Positions 8,592 through 16,523 are shown, numbered from the stretch's first letter. The stretch: DNA of 64,000 nucleotides from Rhizomonospora bruguierae (GCF_018397995.1 NZ_BBQH01000015.1:147190-211189); one strand, 5' to 3'. Notes: generated from the letters alone by a model not told the origin. Program-made: numbers and translations.

Positions 8592-9374
8592 GTGGACGCC
8601 CTCGGCCGGCTCGCCGCCCCGGCCGGCGACCTGTTCGCCCGGGTGGATGCCGCGCTGATCCGGGCCGGCGCGCCCGAGGAGCACCCGATCTGGCCGCTGC
8701 TGCGCCGGGTGGGCGCCCTGCCGGGCGAGGCGGTCGCCGCCGTGGTCGCCCTGCGCCCCGGTGGGCTGACCCGGGCCGCCGCCCCGCTGCGCGGTCTCGC
8801 CGAGGAGTACGAGCGGGCGGCGACCACCGGCGCCCGCGCCGCCGGCCAGGGCGCTCCCGGCCGGGGCGCTGCCGGGCACGGTGCCGGCGGGGGCGGGGCG
8901 ATTGGCGACGGCTGGTCCGGCGCCGGGGCGGACGCCTTCGCCGGGCACTGGTCGTCGCTCGCCGGCCACCTCGCCGGCCCGGAGGAGAGCCTCGCCGCCC
9001 GGCTGCGCGCCACCGCCGGCTACGCCGAGGCCGTCGCGGACTGGATGGCCGACACCCGGGCCGCGCTCGCGGCCGCGCTCGCGGAGGCCCTCGGTTCGGC
9101 CGAGGCGGTCGCCCTGGTGACGGCCGGGCGCGCGGGCGCCGGCGTCGAGGCGAGTGTGGAGGGTGGCTGGCCCGGCGGCCAGCCGCCCCCGCCCGGGGCG
9201 GCGGTCCGGGCCGCCGCCACGCTCGGCGCCCGGGCGCTGGCCGCGATCGACGCCGCGTACGACGGGGGCGAGCGGCTGCGCGGCGCCTGGTCCACACACC
9301 TGGTCGAACTGCGTTACCGGGCGCCCGCGTCGGACGGTCCACCACCGCCCAACGCCCTACGCGTCCCGCTCTGA
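8592..9374 (+). CDS. Ala-rich hypothetical protein, possible type VII secretion partner
   Basis: A 260-residue protein with GTG start directly after the previous stop. It is helical and Ala/Gly-rich, with a Gly-rich hinge in the middle (about residues 85-105) followed by GDGWSGAGADAFAGHWSSL, which contains a W-S/x-G-x-x-A-x-x-F pattern resembling the WXG turn of WXG100/LXG-type secretion substrates. No enzymatic or toxin domain is recognised. Together with the EspC-like and YbaB-like genes it forms a three-gene set probably encoding a secreted or surface-assembled complex. Confidence 0.55.
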   Translation: MDALGRLAAPAGDLFARVDAALIRAGAPEEHPIWPLLRRVGALPGEAVAAVVALRPGGLTRAAAPLRGLAEEYERAATTGARAAGQGAPGRGAAGHGAGGGGAIGDGWSGAGADAFAGHWSSLAGHLAGPEESLAARLRATAGYAEAVADWMADTRAALAAALAEALGSAEAVALVTAGRAGAGVEASVEGGWPGGQPPPPGAAVRAAATLGARALAAIDAAYDGGERLRGAWSTHLVELRYRAPASDGPPPPNALRVPL

Positions 9375-9820
9375 CCCGGTCCCGTCCTGCGCGGCACGGG
9401 AATCGGCCGGAGAATGCCAACGGCGTCGCGTGCGGATCGCATGCGACGCCGTGGCCCTTTCCTGCACCCCCCGCAGGCTCAGACTCCCCACTCAACGTCG
9501 GATTCCCCCGGTTGTCGCGGGGGAGCGGCGCCTTTCACCCGTCCGGCCGATCGGGTTTCGGACGAGTCGAGGGCCGCGCCGCCGATCCGGGGGGCGCGGT
9601 TCGTGACCGTTCGGTCGGCGCTGTGTCGTGCCCGTGGTGGCCGCCGGGCGGGAGATCTTGGTACCGATCTGGCCAGAAATGCGGCGTGTCGCACCACGAT
9701 CTCGCCCGGGGCTGCCGGCAAAGCCCGAAAGTCGAGGGGTACCACAAGTCCAAGATCGGCCGAGGGTGGGCCGGTGGCGGGCGGGTGCTTCACACGGGCT
9801 CGCGGACGTAGGGTGTCGAT
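9375..9820. other. 446-base intergenic region with one hairpin
   Basis: No convincing gene was seen between the Ala-rich protein and the PSP1 gene. Open frames here have poor protein composition. The only structure found is a hairpin at 9422-9450 with arms GGCGTCGCGTGC and GCATGCGACGCC, one mismatch and a 5-base loop, which probably ends the upstream operon. The rest presumably holds the promoter for the PSP1 gene. Confidence 0.5.
9422..9450 (+). terminator. Putative intrinsic terminator hairpin
   Basis: The arms GGCGTCGCGTGC (9422-9433) and GCATGCGACGCC (9439-9450) pair over 12 bases with one mismatch and a 5-base loop. It lies 48 bases after the stop of the three-gene set. There is no U-tract, as is common in GC-rich actinobacteria, so activity is an inference. 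Confidence 0.5.
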
Positions 9821-10675
9821 ATGGGCATGCTCTGTGCGGTCAGCTTCAACCGGTACGGGCGGCTCTACTACCTGGACCCCGGCGACCTGCGCCCCCAGGT
9901 CGGCGACCGGGTGCTGGTACCCACGGATGACGGCCCCGAGGTGGCCGAGTGCGTGTGGGCGGCGCAGTGGGTGTCGGAGGAGACCGCGGGGTTCCCGAAG
10001 CTGGCCGGCATGGCCACCGAGCGCGACCTGGAGCGTGACGAGCTTCAGCGGCGGCGCAAGGCGGAGGCGAAGGTGGCCGCGAAGCGGCTGATCCGCGACC
10101 ATGACCTGCCGATGAAGGTCGTCGCCGTGGACCACGTCCCGGAAAGCGCCGACACCGGCACCGGCGCCCGCACCACGATCTACTTCACGGCGCCGCACCG
10201 GGTGGACTTCCGCTCGCTGGTCCGCGACCTCGGGGCGACGCTGCACTGCCGGGTCGAGCTACGCCAGCTCTCGGCACGGGACTCGGCGCGGGTGCAGGGC
10301 GGCATCGGCTCCTGCGGGCGGGACCTGTGCTGCGCCACGTTCCTCACCGACTTCGAGCCGGTCACCATCCGGATGGCGAAGGACCAGGATCTCCCGCTCA
10401 ACCCGCTGCGCATCTCCGGCGCCTGCGGCCGCCTCATGTGCTGCCTGAAGTACGAACACCCGCTGTACCAGAAGTTCCAGGCGAGCGCGCCGGCGCTGGG
10501 CGAGCGGGTGAGCATCCCGGAGGGCGAGGGCAGGGTGGTCGGGCACAGCGTGCCGCGGGACTCCGTCATCGTCCGGCTGGACGCGGACGGCTCCCGCCTC
10601 TCGTGTGGCCGCGCCTCCGTGTGTGGTTCGCGCCAGGCGTACGAGGAGCGGCACGGCCCGGCTAGCGAATCGTGA
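9821..10675 (+). CDS. ricT: PSP1 domain protein, RicT-like
   Basis: A 284-residue PSP1-domain protein. The N-terminus starts MGMLCAVSFNRYG; the conserved centre holds the IYFTAPHRVDFRSLVRDL region and a cysteine cluster, GGIGSCGRDLCCATFL and SGACGRLMCCLKYEH (about residues 163-215), matching the iron-sulfur-linked RicT/YaaT group. In Bacillus RicT acts with RicA and RicF in mRNA maturation; the role in actinobacteria is less clear. It lies near tmk-holB, a typical bacterial neighbourhood. It converges on the phosphoesterase gene with a 14-base overlap. Confidence 0.87.
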   Translation: MGMLCAVSFNRYGRLYYLDPGDLRPQVGDRVLVPTDDGPEVAECVWAAQWVSEETAGFPKLAGMATERDLERDELQRRRKAEAKVAAKRLIRDHDLPMKVVAVDHVPESADTGTGARTTIYFTAPHRVDFRSLVRDLGATLHCRVELRQLSARDSARVQGGIGSCGRDLCCATFLTDFEPVTIRMAKDQDLPLNPLRISGACGRLMCCLKYEHPLYQKFQASAPALGERVSIPEGEGRVVGHSVPRDSVIVRLDADGSRLSCGRASVCGSRQAYEERHGPASES

Positions 10676-12365
10676 TCGGCGGCTCCGCGAGGTAGGGCTG
10701 GAGGCGCTTCTTCGGGGCCAGCCATGACACCCACGGCGGCGCGTCCGGCTGCGCCTGCCACTGCCGCCCGACCCGGTCCATGGCGATCGGGTAGATCGTC
10801 AGGGCGCCGTCGGCGGCGATGTGCAGGCGCAGGAAAATCTTGTAGTCATCGATTCCCTGGCCGGCGAACAGTTCGTTCACGTTCACCCCGAACTGGCTGG
10901 CGACCAGCAGGTACAGGCTGGTGAGCTGGGCCGCGACCAGGCCGGAGACCGGGCCGTAGAGCACGGCCGCAGCGACCAGCGGCAGCGGCCACGGCCAGTC
11001 CACGAACGGCAGGTGCAGCCACGCCCAGGCGCCGAGCGCGCCCAGCGTCAGGTGCGCCAGCCCGTGCCCGATGCCGAGCAGCCAATGCTGCGGGTGCCGT
11101 TTCGCGCTCGCGTTCGGCGGCCGTGCGAACAGCACCGCGCCCCCCATGACGAGCAGCACCATGATCCCCAATGGCACACTGAACAGCCGGCGCACCACCT
11201 CGTCGGTGCGGGTCGCCGCGCCGACCATCGCCAGCATCAGCAGTGTGTGCAGCACCCCGAGCATGGTGGCGAAGCCCGGGTTCCGGAACGGCAGCCGCGC
11301 GAACACCCCCCAGGCGAGCCGCCGCGACGTCGGCGCCGTCGGGTACCGCGCGGCCAGGTCGTACGCCTGGCTCGGGCTCTTCTTGCGGTTGATCGCGTCC
11401 TTCGGCGGCACCGTGATCCGCTCCGGAAGCTTGTGCGTCGGGTACAGGTACGCCCCGCCCCCGCCGCAGGTGATCAACTGCCGGTGCCGGCCCGTGTAGC
11501 GCGCGTAGTGGTGCAGGTCCCCGGAGAGCATCAGCGGCACGCGCGCACCAGTCGGCGCGATGATCGTGCGGACGAAGTAGTCGATCGTGTCGTACGCCTG
11601 CGGCTTCGTCGCCGACTTCACCCAGGTCGGCTCCGGCGAGCACAGGATCACCCGGTCGCCCGGCCGAAGCTGCTTCGCCGCCTCCTGGAAGTAGATCAAC
11701 TGCGGGTCGTCCAGGTACGCGCCCGACTGCTCGTCGATCGCGAACAGCCACCACCGCTGCGGCAACTCCACCACGAAGTACGACCGGGACTGTTCGATCC
11801 GCCACGCGCCGACGTTGTCGCTGCGCACCTTCACGAACAGCCGCAGGAACGCGGTCAACCCGTCGTACCAGTCATGATTCCCCGGTACCGCGTAGAGCGT
11901 CGGCGCCACCGCCTCCGGCCCCGGGTTCGGGAACGCCGCCGCGTAAGGGCCCTTGCACCGGTCCTCGTACGCGTCCGCGCTGGCCGTCGGGTACACCTGG
12001 TCGCCACCCATGACGAGCACCTGGCCGCGCGGCAACTCCCGGCCGTCGACGGCGAGCGAGGGCTGGGCGAGCAGGTAGGCGATGCTGTACGTGCTGTGGA
12101 ACCCGTCGCCCAGGTCCGCCACGTAATCCAGCCACAGCTCCCCGCCCGTGCCCGGCTGGGAGTGCACCTGAGCGCCGAGCGCGTTCTGTAACTCCCGCTT
12201 GTCCAGGTACGCGCCGAACAGCGCCGCGAGCAGCGTCCGCAGCCCGGTGCTGAGCAGCAGAAACGGCGCCAACCACGGCACCGGCCGGCGGGGGGTGAAG
12301 CCCAACTCCATCGGGTCCAGGCTGCGGGGGCGGCGCAACTCGGGCGCTTCGTGCTCGTCCGTCAC
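10662..12365 (-). CDS. Membrane metallophosphoesterase
   Basis: A 567-residue protein with a calcineurin-like phosphoesterase domain inside a membrane protein. The metal-ligand motifs are visible in order: DLGDG, MGGDQVYP, PGNHDWYDG and SGDLHHYARYTG. Hydrophobic helices occur near the N-terminus (WLAPFLLLSTGL) and in a C-terminal block of several segments. The GTG start at 12365 (VTDEHEAP) is chosen because the frame continues upstream only by reading through the antisense of the tRNA gene. Substrate is unknown. It converges on the PSP1 gene. Confidence 0.82.
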   Translation of the reverse strand: MTDEHEAPELRRPRSLDPMELGFTPRRPVPWLAPFLLLSTGLRTLLAALFGAYLDKRELQNALGAQVHSQPGTGGELWLDYVADLGDGFHSTYSIAYLLAQPSLAVDGRELPRGQVLVMGGDQVYPTASADAYEDRCKGPYAAAFPNPGPEAVAPTLYAVPGNHDWYDGLTAFLRLFVKVRSDNVGAWRIEQSRSYFVVELPQRWWLFAIDEQSGAYLDDPQLIYFQEAAKQLRPGDRVILCSPEPTWVKSATKPQAYDTIDYFVRTIIAPTGARVPLMLSGDLHHYARYTGRHRQLITCGGGGAYLYPTHKLPERITVPPKDAINRKKSPSQAYDLAARYPTAPTSRRLAWGVFARLPFRNPGFATMLGVLHTLLMLAMVGAATRTDEVVRRLFSVPLGIMVLLVMGGAVLFARPPNASAKRHPQHWLLGIGHGLAHLTLGALGAWAWLHLPFVDWPWPLPLVAAAVLYGPVSGLVAAQLTSLYLLVASQFGVNVNELFAGQGIDDYKIFLRLHIAADGALTIYPIAMDRVGRQWQAQPDAPPWVSWLAPKKRLQPYLAEPPITIR

Positions 12366-12487
12366 GATCCCGCAGCCTAGGTCGTCGATGGCTATCCGGC
12401 GAGCGGCTACCCGACTCGGCTCGGCGCCATCGCCGAGGGTGCCCGCGAGACGCGCAGGCGGCTCGTCGCGTACACTTGCCCAACGTT

Positions 12488-12560
12488 GCCGCCTTAGCTC
12501 AGTCGGCAGAGCGACGCACTCGTAATGCGTAGGTCGACGGTTCGATTCCGTCAGGCGGCT
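12488..12560 (+). tRNA. tRNA-Thr (anticodon CGT)
   Basis: A 73-base cloverleaf: acceptor GCCGCCT pairs with AGGCGGC, the D-arm is GCTC...GAGC, the anticodon stem ACGCA/TGCGT encloses loop CTCGTAA, and the T-arm GACGG/CCGTC encloses TTCGATT. The anticodon CGT is at 12521-12523 and reads ACG (Thr). The 3' CCA is not encoded. The leftward tyrosine integrase beginning 72 bases away marks this tRNA as the prophage insertion site. Confidence 0.95.
12521..12560 (+). other. Probable attL core within the tRNA 3' half
   Basis: Tyrosine integrases of actinophages commonly recombine in the anticodon-to-3'-end part of a tRNA and regenerate it. The integrase gene points at this tRNA, so the core identity block should lie in this interval. 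The matching right copy was not found in the rest of the window, so the exact core length cannot be fixed. Confidence 0.55.
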
Positions 12561-12567
12561 CGGCAAC

Positions 12568-12606
12568 ACAAAGGCCCTGGTCAACCCACATGACCAGGGC
12601 CTTTGT
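12568..12606. terminator. Bidirectional terminator between tRNA and integrase
   Basis: A perfect 16-base inverted repeat, arms 12568-12583 and 12591-12606, each containing AAAGGCCCTGGTCA or its complement, with a 7-base loop (ACCCACA). The arms start with A-rich and end with T-rich bases on both strands, so it can end transcription of the tRNA and of the leftward integrase gene. It lies 8 bases past the tRNA. Confidence 0.85.
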
Positions 12607-12631
12607 CGCTCCCCCCAACGAGGGGCGTCTA

Positions 12632-14143
12632 TCAGGAAGATCGACGACGGCGCCTCTTGGCAACAAGATCGGCAACAGGAGTGCCGAACAGCGCCTTGTT
12701 CATCCGCTTCGCCGCCCTACGCGTCATCTCCACGCCGACATCCTGATACCCGCGCGTCGTCCGTGAATCGGCATGGCCGAGCACCTCCTGAATGACCGAC
12801 AGATCCTCGCCCATGTCCAACAACGTCGTCGCCGTCGTGTGGCGCATGACGTGCACCCTCGCGTCCCCCACGCCCGCCTCGGCCAGGATGCTCTTCCACT
12901 CCGCCCAGTCCACCCGCGGGTCGATCGGCGCACCGTCCACCTGAGCGAACACAAGGTCGAGATCCAGCCACCGGTTGCCGGCCAGCAACCTCTCCTGCGC
13001 CTGCGCGGCGCGGTGCTCCTCCAGCAACTTCACCACGTTCGGCGGCAGTGCTACCGTCCTGGCGCGCGGCCGCCGACGCCAGCCCTTCGGTCGAGTGAAC
13101 ACCAGCCCGCCCTCTATTCGATCCGGACATGATGCCGCATGCCCCACACAGTCCTGGGCGCACGGCGGTGGGCAGCCCCGCCTGTGCGCCCGGTGCCTCG
13201 TGCAGTCCGGCAGACACGGCTGCGGACACAGACCGCCCGGCCGGCCCTTGTGCTTGCCCGGGCAATCCGGCGGGCACGGCGGCGGGCAGCCCGGTCGATG
13301 TCTCGCGCAGTTTTTCGGGCACGACTTGAAGCGATGCAGGCCCTTCGGGTTGTGTTTGCGTGGCCGGCCGCCGCACGCGTGCGGATCCTTGCAGCCATGT
13401 CGCCACTTCAGCCGCTGGATCTGCCACTGGATGCTGATGACGCCCTCATCCAGATCCAGGTCGTCCCACCGCAGCCCCAGCGTCTCACCCTGCCGCGGGC
13501 CGATGGCCAGCCCGACGAACCACCGGGCAGCGTTGCGCCGGCCCCGGGCCACCTCGAGCACCCGGCGGCTCTCCGCCTTGCTCAGCGACTCCTGCGCCAC
13601 CGTCGGCGAGCCCGGCGGGTCGAGCAGCTTCGCGACGTTGCGGCCGACCTTGCCTCGCCGCAGCGCGATCTCCAGCCCCCGGCGGATCACGGCGTGGGTT
13701 TTCAGCACATGGCCTTCACTGCACGGCGCCGGCTTGCCGTCAACTTTCCGGCTGTACATCGCGCGGTACAGCCGATCCAGGTGGTCCGGCTCCAATGCGT
13801 CCAGTCGGATGCTGCCCATCTGGGGGAAAATCCAGCAGCGACAGCGCGACCAGTAGTCGTCCAGCGACCGTGGCGCCAGCGCCCGCTTGCCGTACGGCGC
13901 GATGTCCGTCAGCCACGTCGTGAACCACTGCTCGACGGTGGGCACCCGGCCCGGCTGTGGCTTCCGGCCGGCACCCACCTCGCGCAGTAGCACACGCAGT
14001 TTCCGACGCACATCCTCGGGTGTCGCGCCCCGTCGGTATCGGCGGTCCAACTTCCCGTTCGCCTTGTGCCCAACGGTCACCGCCGCGCGGTAGCCGCCCT
14101 CCGCCGCGAAGATCGGAATATCAGCCAGGTCCGGCAACTCCAT
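12632..14143 (-). CDS. Tyrosine recombinase integrase with Cys/His-rich insertion
   Basis: A 503-residue phage integrase. A core-binding domain lies at about residues 60-180. The catalytic domain has the first Arg in IGPRQGETLGLRWDDL, the box-II residues in HVMRHTTATTLLDMG and GHADSRTTRGY, with the last Tyr as the probable nucleophile (GYQDV). Between the first Arg and the remaining catalytic residues sits an unusual insertion of roughly 90 residues (about 255-345) with repeated C-P-P-P-C, P-x-C-x-x-H and C-x-R-H units, probably a zinc-binding module. It lies at attL, pointing at the tRNA, and starts 4 bases after the membrane protein stop, so both may be one transcript. Confidence 0.93.
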   Translation of the reverse strand: MELPDLADIPIFAAEGGYRAAVTVGHKANGKLDRRYRRGATPEDVRRKLRVLLREVGAGRKPQPGRVPTVEQWFTTWLTDIAPYGKRALAPRSLDDYWSRCRCWIFPQMGSIRLDALEPDHLDRLYRAMYSRKVDGKPAPCSEGHVLKTHAVIRRGLEIALRRGKVGRNVAKLLDPPGSPTVAQESLSKAESRRVLEVARGRRNAARWFVGLAIGPRQGETLGLRWDDLDLDEGVISIQWQIQRLKWRHGCKDPHACGGRPRKHNPKGLHRFKSCPKNCARHRPGCPPPCPPDCPGKHKGRPGGLCPQPCLPDCTRHRAHRRGCPPPCAQDCVGHAASCPDRIEGGLVFTRPKGWRRRPRARTVALPPNVVKLLEEHRAAQAQERLLAGNRWLDLDLVFAQVDGAPIDPRVDWAEWKSILAEAGVGDARVHVMRHTTATTLLDMGEDLSVIQEVLGHADSRTTRGYQDVGVEMTRRAAKRMNKALFGTPVADLVAKRRRRRSS

Positions 14144-14146
14144 GAC

Positions 14147-14704
14147 TCAGGAACCGTACCTGCCAGAGCCCGGCACGGCACCCTCTTCGCGCCGGCGAGT
14201 CAATCGACGCACGTTGCTGTCGCCGCCCGTGTCCTCCACGCCGTCGGCGTAGCCCTCCCAGTGCGCGGCCTTCAGCGCCTGCGGCATCTGATCAGCGATC
14301 CGGGCGACCACCCGGCTGAGTCGCCGCAGCTCGTCGGTGTTCCGGTTGTGCAGCTTCTGCAACTCGGCCAGCACCGCGGCCAGCTGCTCGTCGACATGCG
14401 CCTCCAATGCCTCGCGATGCTCGGCCACCTGTCCCTCCAGCCGCGCCAACGTCGCGCGCTGACCTGTCGCGACACGGCGGTGCATGGCGGTGATCGCGCC
14501 GAGCATGCAGGACACCACCGACAGCGCGCCGGCCGCGACCACTGCGGACACGGCGCCAACGGCGAGATCCCGGCTGTGCAGCATCCACGTCATCGCCAGC
14601 AGGACGAGTGCGGCGAGCCAGAAAAACACCGCCGCGGCGACGAGGGCGTCGAGCCAGATGTGCCCCGCTCGAGGTGGGCCGGGGATGAGTTTGCTCAAGG
14701 GCAT
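14147..14704 (-). CDS. Small membrane protein with coiled-coil region
   Basis: A 185-residue protein with two hydrophobic helices (about residues 20-42 and 50-75) and then a long charged helical part (RLEGQVAEHREALEAHVDE) likely to form a coiled coil. No known family is recognised. It lies between repressor and integrase genes and its stop is 3 bases before the integrase start, so co-expression is likely. Prophage genes in this position are often superinfection exclusion or membrane immunity proteins, but nothing in this sequence proves that. Confidence 0.65.
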   Translation of the reverse strand: MPLSKLIPGPPRAGHIWLDALVAAAVFFWLAALVLLAMTWMLHSRDLAVGAVSAVVAAGALSVVSCMLGAITAMHRRVATGQRATLARLEGQVAEHREALEAHVDEQLAAVLAELQKLHNRNTDELRRLSRVVARIADQMPQALKAAHWEGYADGVEDTGGDSNVRRLTRRREEGAVPGSGRYGS

Positions 14705-14861
14705 GGTGGGTCGGCCTCCCGTGAGGTGCGTGCCTTTCGCGACCCCCCGACGACTGCCCCGCCAGGGTGGAATGGATCAAGACAACGAACGGTAGCGACC
14801 CAGATCACACCCCGGCATGGGATGATCGGACTGCATTCACCGACGACGGTCGAACGGTCGA

Positions 14862-15407
14862 CTACCCGGCACTCCGCCGACCGGACGGCTTCGAGACATT
14901 CCGGGCAGCCAGCATGCGGATGCTCTCCCGCAGGAAGCGCTTCTCGCTCTCCGGCGTGTTCGGGTCGCGCAGCTTGCGCAGGATCTCCTGGATCTCTGGC
15001 TCCAACGGGACCTCGGGGGCCTGCTCCTGCGCCGCCGGGTCGCTCCAGTCCAGTGCCTGATACGCCAGCCTGGCCGGCACGCCTAGGCCGTCGAAGAAGG
15101 CGCGCACCTCGGATGCCCGTGGATCCTTCGTCCACTCGCCCGCACGCCACCGATAGAAGGCCGACTTGCTGACGCCCGTGCGCTCGACGACCTGGGGGAT
15201 GGTCAGACCAGCGGCGCCGGCGTCCTCAAGTACGCGCTTCACCAGTCTGGCGAAGCGCGTGCGACGGACATGCAGCGGCACCGGCACCAATGCACCGTAA
15301 GTCCCGAACTCGGGAGCCTCTTCCCGCTGGCGGGCATCTTCCCGCACTCGGGCAGCTGGCGGCGAGTGTGTGCGGTTGACCACGAACACGGCTGAACTGG
15401 GCTGCAT
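14862..15407 (-). CDS. HTH repressor, probable immunity repressor
   Basis: A 181-residue protein with a central helix-turn-helix (LTIPQVVERTGVSKSAFYRW, about residues 74-93), followed by a short linker and a C-terminal acidic helical tail. It is the first leftward gene at the divergent regulatory switch opposite the excisionase-like gene, the standard position of a lysogeny repressor. Three palindromes of the type TCCCG-N4-CGGG lie inside its own 5' coding region and three more upstream, fitting self-control and control of the early promoter. On the minus strand a -10-like TATGGT lies 7 bases before the ATG, so the transcript may be leaderless. Confidence 0.8.
   Translation of the reverse strand: MQPSSAVFVVNRTHSPPAARVREDARQREEAPEFGTYGALVPVPLHVRRTRFARLVKRVLEDAGAAGLTIPQVVERTGVSKSAFYRWRAGEWTKDPRASEVRAFFDGLGVPARLAYQALDWSDPAAQEQAPEVPLEPEIQEILRKLRDPNTPESEKRFLRESIRMLAARNVSKPSGRRSAG
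15302..15353. promoter_or_regulatory. Operator cluster A-C inside repressor gene
   Basis: Three palindromes of type TCCCG-N4-CGGG lie close together: TCCCG-AACT-CGGGA (15302-15315), TTCCCG-CTGG-CGGG (15321-15334) and TTCCCG-CACT-CGGG (15339-15352). Their centres are 20 and 18 bases apart, near two helical turns, so bound dimers would lie on one face of the DNA. They fall in the first codons of the repressor gene. Confidence 0.7.
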
Positions 15408-15463
15408 GAGTCAACCATAGAAGCTGATCAGTACTACCAAGAATCATACGAACGGCTGAGGTA

Positions 15464-15549
15464 TTCCCGCTTTCGGGAAGACGCCTCGGCGCGTACCGTC
15501 AGTCCCGTGAACGGGAACGCAACCACCTCAGATCTTCCCGAGATCGGGA
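15464..15549. promoter_or_regulatory. Operator cluster D-F at the early promoter
   Basis: Three more copies of the palindrome: TTCCCG-CTTT-CGGGAA (15464-15479), TCCCG-TGAA-CGGGA (15503-15516, over the GTG start of the excisionase-like gene) and TTCCCG-AGAT-CGGGA (15535-15549). A rightward promoter may use TTCGGG (15472-15477) as -35 and TACCGT (15494-15499) as -10, placing the transcript start at the GTG. Sites D and E would then cover the -35 region and the start point, fitting repression of the lytic promoter. Confidence 0.72.
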
Positions 15550-15800
15550 CGGGCGAAGTCGTCATCGACGGCCAACCCCGCAAGCGCTACCTCTACTCGG
15601 TCGAGTCGGTGGCAGCCCTGCTCGGCGACATCACGGAGCGGTACGTCCGCAAGTTCATCGAGAGCGGCCAGCTCCGCTCCGTCAAACTCGGCCGCCGCAG
15701 GCTCGTGCCGCACGACGCCCTCAAGGAGTTCCTCGCGAACTACAACGTGCCCGTCGAGGACGACCCCGCCAACGAGACCGCCCCCGCGCGGGCGGCATAG
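15507..15800 (+). CDS. Excisionase-like MerR-fold DNA-binding protein
   Basis: A 97-residue protein with a winged-helix excisionase/MerR-type DNA-binding motif: YSVESVAALLG, then YVRKFIESGQLRSVKLGRRRLVPHDALKEFL, the usual pattern of the helix-turn-helix followed by the K-L-G-R-R wing. It is the first rightward gene at the lysogeny switch. It could be the excisionase that helps the integrase in excision, or a Cro-like early regulator. The GTG start lies within an operator copy and probably at the transcript start, giving a leaderless message. Confidence 0.82.
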   Translation: MNGNATTSDLPEIGTGEVVIDGQPRKRYLYSVESVAALLGDITERYVRKFIESGQLRSVKLGRRRLVPHDALKEFLANYNVPVEDDPANETAPARAA

Positions 15801-15803
15801 GCC

Positions 15804-15869
15804 GGGCCGGGCGGGGCGCCCGCCATGGCCACCGGTTCGCGCCCCCGTCGCACCGGTGCCGCCCGGCCC
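15804..15869 (+). terminator. Possible terminator after excisionase-like gene
   Basis: The arms GGGCCGGGCGG (15804-15814) and CCGCCCGGCCC (15859-15869) pair perfectly over 11 bases. The 44-base loop contains its own shorter inverted repeat (ACCGG/CCGGT). A short A-rich run follows. It may be a terminator or attenuator limiting transcription into the early operon. Confidence 0.45.
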
Positions 15870-15957
15870 CAACAAAAAAGAGGCGCCGCTCGCGGCAACG
15901 AGTCGACGCCCCTGAACAGCACCACGTGGACCACACATCGAAGGGAGTTGGTCCCGC

Positions 15958-16350
15958 ATGCTCGATTCTCAGGCTAGCGAACCGGCCCGACAGCCGCAGA
16001 CCGCCAGCGCGCAGCACCTACGCCGCACCATGTTCGCCGCCATCGCCGGCATCCACGCCGCCATGGCCGCCGCCGGCACCACCACTGCCATCCTCGCCGG
16101 ACTGGATGCCCCCGCCCTCTACGGGATCGGCGCCATGGTCGCCGCCGGCGCCGGCTTCGGCCTCGCCGTCGCCCTCTTCCGCCACGTGCTGACCACCACC
16201 CTCAACGCCGTCGAGGGATGGGAGCAGCGGTACATCCGCTTCGCCGAAGGCCAGGCCCGCATCGCGGACGAGCAGCGGCAGCTCATCGCCACACAGACGC
16301 TGCGCCTGCGCTCGCTCGGCGCCATCACCCCGGCAGGGCCGACGTGGTGA
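15958..16350 (+). CDS. Small two-helix membrane protein
   Basis: A 130-residue protein of unknown family with two hydrophobic segments (FAAIAGIHAAMAAAG to IGAMVAAGAGFGLAVALF, about residues 30-75) and a charged C-terminal helix (FAEGQARIADEQRQLIAT). An ATG preceded by GAAGGGAG fixes the start. It begins a chain of four small genes joined by GTGA/ATGA overlaps. No function can be given. Confidence 0.65.
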   Translation: MLDSQASEPARQPQTASAQHLRRTMFAAIAGIHAAMAAAGTTTAILAGLDAPALYGIGAMVAAGAGFGLAVALFRHVLTTTLNAVEGWEQRYIRFAEGQARIADEQRQLIATQTLRLRSLGAITPAGPTW

Positions 16351-16523
16351 GGCGCACGGTCAACCTCGTCATCTTCGTCACCGTCATCGGCCTGGTCGTC
16401 GTGGTCGCCGCGAACATCCGCCTGGTCTGGCGCGAGGTGCTCACCCTGCTCGTCCTCGACCTACTGGTCGCCAGTCCGCTGGTCATCCGCGAACTGAGGC
16501 GCGGGGGCGGTGACCACCAATGA
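16347..16523 (+). CDS. 58-residue membrane protein
   Basis: A very small gene starting at a GTG that overlaps the previous stop (GTGA) and ending in an overlap with the next ATG. The product has two hydrophobic stretches (NLVIFVTVIGLVVVVAANI and VLTLLVLDLLVASPLVI) and a charged C-terminus. No family is recognised. The overlaps at both ends support it as real. Confidence 0.6.
   Translation: MRRTVNLVIFVTVIGLVVVVAANIRLVWREVLTLLVLDLLVASPLVIRELRRGGGDHQ

Noticed and set aside
12366..12584. N-terminal extension of the metallophosphoesterase
   Set aside because: It is the antisense translation of the tRNA-Thr gene (ends in the typical PTELRR segment); the GTG at 12365 is used instead.
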